Part shown: piece by piece, positions 61,574-64,000 of the stretch | How the letters are laid out: each line of letters begins with the position of its first letter | Numbering within the stretch: the stretch's first letter is position 1 | Assembly (NCBI GenBank): GCA_016716085.1 | Contig: JADJWY010000031.1 | Location: 59,881 to 123,880 of the forward strand | Length of the DNA: 64,000 nt | Source: Hahellaceae bacterium | Lineage (GTDB): Bacteria > Pseudomonadota > Gammaproteobacteria > Pseudomonadales > Oleiphilaceae | Direction: 5' to 3' | Translations under genes and position numbers: made by a program | The notes under the pieces: generated by a model | What the model was told of the DNA's origin: nothing | Databases searched by the model: none | What the model saw: only the letters and a program-made list of their open reading frames with translations

Positions 61574-63374
61574 AGGCGCGTTTAAAAAGCACTCCACTAC
61601 AAAACTGGACTTTGTATATTTATTGAGCTGTCGGCTTGGGGTTGTAAAGGCTTTTGAACAGCTCCAGTTGTTCAGGTGTTACGGTTAAGAAGCCCCTCCA
61701 CGAGGGCTCCGTTAATTTTTACGGTGTCGTTGAATTCGACTCAGGAGGCTGAGTGCCCGTCCGGGCGAACAGGCACTATTAGCCGCTTTCAAAGCGCATT
61801 CGCATCACGGTGCAGGATCAAGGCGATGAAGCAGATGGTCATGCACACGGATTCGCTGTGGTAGCCGGTGGTACATCGGGCCAATTTCAGCTCAGTTTTA
61901 GCGCCCGAAAACCACGCTCTATGTCCGCCAACGATTTATAGCGCCTAACGATTTCATGAGCCGGGCAGTCGTTCATTGGTCACCAACAAGAGTTTTCCAT
62001 CGAGGCGCTCCAGTGCCTGCTGACGCAACGCACGGTAGTGATAGGCGAAACCTTCGTGGCGCAAGTCAATATCGATAATATGCCCCATTCCGCCTCTTTG
62101 ACCGCACGGTAAAACGTGCGGTAATGCACGGCTCAGAAGGCGGGCGGCCTCGCCCCTTGTGCCCGTCTTCTGCTGCTCGGTTTGTCACCATTGATCAGCC
62201 TGCGCGATCAATTTCTCGATCTGTTGTCGGCGTGCACGGGTTTCGCTTGGGCCGCCTCTTCGTCATGCGCCACCACCAGTCGTCGCTCCTGCCAGCGGGT
62301 TTCATCGATCGGTGTTGCCGGGATTATCGATAGACGCATCTGGCGCATCGATAGATGCCATGGGACGCCTGCAGACAACGAATACTCTCGTCAAAATCGC
62401 CACAACGTACACCCGGTACGGCATTAATGATGTATTCAGCGCTTCTCCCGACGGCAGTTTGACCGCATCCAGCGCCGCCAGATTATCAGGTTCAGCAACC
62501 CCCCGATCGGCGACCAGCACCACCCGCCTGATCGGGAATCGCTTCGCCGACGATCCAGCATCGGCGGTGGTGTACTGGCTTCCCACATTGCCTTCAAAGA
62601 CCTCGTGCAGCCGGCGGCAGCCCCTCCGCAGTCTGGATCAATCCGATCACCTGCCGGGCCGCACCACCGTCCTTGCTGCGGCCATAGGCCCGAATCTCTT
62701 CCTTCACGTTCGTGTCGCCGGTGACACTGACCGTTGTCAGGTCATAAAACACGACAGACAACTCCTGATCGATCCAGCGGGCGCAAGGTCGTGGCGAAAT
62801 CTCTTCCGGCATCCTTGGCTTTGACGACCGCATCCATGGCTCCCAGCAAGTGATGGTGGCCGACCGTACGGGTGTCGCCATCCGGATTAGAACCACCTGC
62901 CACAACAACCCCGGCTTTGAATCGGGTTTTCTCGGGCGATTGAATACCATGATCCGCAATAATAACTCGACATCTAGGTGCGCTTGCCTGAACGAAATAC
63001 CCACCGAAAGGCATCAAATCCCAACTGCCATAACTGCTGCAGGGCATATAAATCACCAAGGCTTTGGAAAACTCAAAGTTCAGGGTCTGCTCGGGTGTTT
63101 CTCCGGTGGCTCCCGCCCAGTGACGCGCAGCAAACCATTGATCAACAGAAGTCAACCTCACTGGCAACGGTTTCCAGTCGGCCGGGGTGGCGACGGTGCG
63201 CTGACGTGGATTGCCCTGATCGTCGCGATAAGCTTCGACGAGCTGAACGTAACGGCGTGGGCCGGATTTAGTGATCTTGATATACATGCCGCTACATTAT
63301 CACCAGTTAGCTATAATTATCAATACATCAAGATATAGTGGTGCCACTACGCTGCGGAATTTTTCAAGCCGCCT
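61574..63374 (-). mobile_element. IS1634-type insertion sequence (IS4 superfamily), decayed or error-laden
   Basis: About 1.8 kb holding one transposase gene on the minus strand. The proposed ends are imperfect inverted repeats: AGGCGCGTTTAAAAA at 61574-61588 and the complement of AGGCGGCTTGAAAAA at 63360-63374 (12 of 15 match). A 17-base direct repeat lies just outside each end. Size agrees with IS1634-type elements. The exact ends are inferred by eye. It separates two pieces of a DUF6311 gene. Confidence 0.65.
61620..63287 (-). pseudogene. IS1634-family transposase with multiple frameshifts
   Basis: It begins MYIKITKSGPRRYVQLVEAY, the family's typical start, at 63287, and its C-terminal reading VTPEQLELFKSLYNPKPTAQ ends at a TAA at 61620. 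Between these, pieces in different frames carry VVFYDLTTVSVTGDT (first catalytic Asp), VVLVADRGVAEPDN (second), KLLLVTNERLP and AKTELKLARC with the Glu-containing region. Total length of about 555 codons matches an intact family member, so there is no large deletion, only many small indels and internal stops. As read it cannot make an active transposase. Confidence 0.83.
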
Positions 63375-63391
63375 AAGTCATTGTTTTTAAT
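63375..63391. repeat. right direct repeat flanking the IS1634-type element
   Basis: AAGTCATTGTTTTTAAT, one mismatch to the copy at 61556-61572, directly outside the proposed right end of the element. Confidence 0.6.
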
Positions 63392-63420
63392 AGTGGCGGT
63401 TGATTTCGAGAAAAACTAGT

Positions 63421-63733
63421 GTTTTAGTGTCGAACTTGGGTGGCCCTCCAGCCAAGCCGAGAGAGAAAACCCATAAAGTGGGGGGCTCTACTTATCGTTG
63501 CAGCTCTTGTCCATGCCTATTTTTTGGCGATGGCTGCGGCTATCTGGATTTCCGATCTCTTGACGCGAAGCGTTTTGGGTAAGACCCAACGAAAAAGAGC
63601 GTTAATGGAATTCATCTCCATTGCTCTGTTAGTGTTCCTGGTTTGCTGGCAAGCCGGGTATTTTTTGATAGGCGGTGGTGTAAGCAGCAGTGGCTACGGC
63701 ATATATCGTATGACTTTTACGTCGCTAGTGTGA
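63421..63733 (+). pseudogene. DUF6311-type membrane protein, internal fragment
   Basis: The frame from 63440 reads PIKWGALLIVAALVHAYFLA, AAAIWISDLLTRSVLG and CWQAGYFLIGGG, followed by YGIYRMTFTSLV. This is the middle of a DUF6311 protein (family pattern ALxHPYLLAM and YGxYRMxxxSL). It is open at neither end: the left is cut by the IS1634-type element and the right by an IS3-type element at about 63731. Its first bases also resemble the end of the left fragment (61501-61554), so the two pieces may overlap and come from diverged copies. Confidence 0.72.
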
Positions 63734-64000
63734 AGTGGTCTAATAGAGCCGGACACTTTTTTGAGAGACAATCAACTTCAATCAAAAGGTGTCGTTATGA
63801 GGACAGAAGCGTACATATAAATCATATCGAAGGAATTTAAAGAAGAGCCCGTGGCGCTCGTTCTGGAACAGGTTATTCCGTTCCAGAAGCCGCCAAGTCG
63901 CTGGGTATAGGGACCAACATGCTCTATCGCTGAAACAGCAGATCGAAGAGCAAGCTTCTGGTAAAAGGTTTATCGGAAGACGAGCGTGATGAGCTGAAAC
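63731..64000 (+). mobile_element. IS3-family insertion sequence, left end (runs off the window)
   Basis: The sequence from TGAAGTGGTCTAATAGAGCC on leaves the DUF6311 reading abruptly and, 66 bases later, begins an IS3-type OrfA. A TG-start terminal repeat is usual for IS3 elements. The right end is outside the window. Confidence 0.7.
63797..64000 (+). pseudogene. IS3-family OrfA (helix-turn-helix) with frameshifts, partial
   Basis: Read across three frames it gives KEFKEEPVALVLEQ, then PEAAKSLGIGTNMLYR, then KQQIEEQASGK and LSEDERDELK, the classic start of IS3-type OrfA with its helix-turn-helix. At least four indels are needed, for example a missing G in the Trp codon after LYR and an extra T before LSEDE. 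Several lie in homopolymers. The 3' part is beyond the window. Confidence 0.75.

Noticed and set aside
62850..63338. 162-codon plus-strand frame across the transposase region
   Set aside because: Antisense to the IS1634-type transposase; no homology.
63797..64000. CRISPR or toxin-antitoxin origin for the short broken frames at the window end
   Set aside because: The peptide pieces match IS3-type OrfA; no regular repeats with spacers occur anywhere in the window.

Overview
The window is a stretch of gammaproteobacterial chromosome with ordinary dense coding. Supporting signs are a mutY-yggX-tRNA-Phe block beside hisB-hisH-hisA-hisF, a Pseudomonas-type common polysaccharide (A-band, D-rhamnan) cluster, a glutathionylspermidine synthetase/amidase, and the exported-deacylase/glutamate-ligase/UUP1/retropepsin set. 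I place it among Pseudomonadales/Oceanospirillales-like bacteria but cannot name a genus from sequence alone.

Layout. 1-12 kb: signalling and envelope genes. These are a 7TMR-DISM-PAS-GGDEF-EAL protein (cut by the window start), a soluble CZB chemoreceptor, a DMT permease, a sterol-desaturase-like hydroxylase, a lipase overlapping an AraC regulator, a secreted Ig/FN3 protein, a Cache-HAMP-GGDEF cyclase and a SYLF-domain protein. 12-17.3 kb: a three-gene operon of a membrane-anchored DUF2760 protein and two different non-canonical Hsp70s. 17.4-19.1 kb: an AidB-like acyl-CoA dehydrogenase behind a perfect 28-bp palindrome. 19.1-28.7 kb: a leftward run holding a retropepsin-like protein, UUP1 membrane protein, ATP-grasp glutamate-ligase homologue, exported M14 deacylase, exonuclease III and a fused 5-oxoprolinase. 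28.8-39.5 kb: gss, a quinone-oxidoreductase-like gene with a palindromic operator, small redox and regulatory genes, lpd, orphan cytochrome oxidase III/IV-like subunits, tRNA-Phe, yggX and mutY. 39.5-42.8 kb: an SRPBCC protein and hisBHAF. 42.9-46.5 kb: a secreted CocE/X-Pro-type hydrolase divergent from an AraC regulator, and a DUF2244 protein.

46.5-58.7 kb is a surface-polysaccharide locus. Leftward it reads rmd-wzm-wzt-wbpX-wbpY-wbpZ, the same order as the Pseudomonas aeruginosa common polysaccharide antigen operon but without gmd and wbpW. Rightward, and divergent from it, are two paralogous glycosyltransferases, a methyltransferase and an acyltransferase, matching the gene types next to rmd in P. 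aeruginosa. Together they would make GDP-D-rhamnose, build and modify a D-rhamnan, and export it by an ABC transporter. 58.9-63.7 kb is an AT-richer glycan-modification locus (GtrB-like transferase, methyltransferase, GtrA flippase, DUF6311 membrane protein). Its last gene is broken by an IS1634-type element and again by an IS3-type element that runs off the window.

Quality warning: hisF, the wbpX-like gene and wzt each carry a single-base frameshift, at least two of them in homopolymers. Both transposase genes have many indels, and a G-rich low-complexity block at about 53.19-53.37 kb looks like a sequence artefact. At least some apparent pseudogenes here may be assembly errors.
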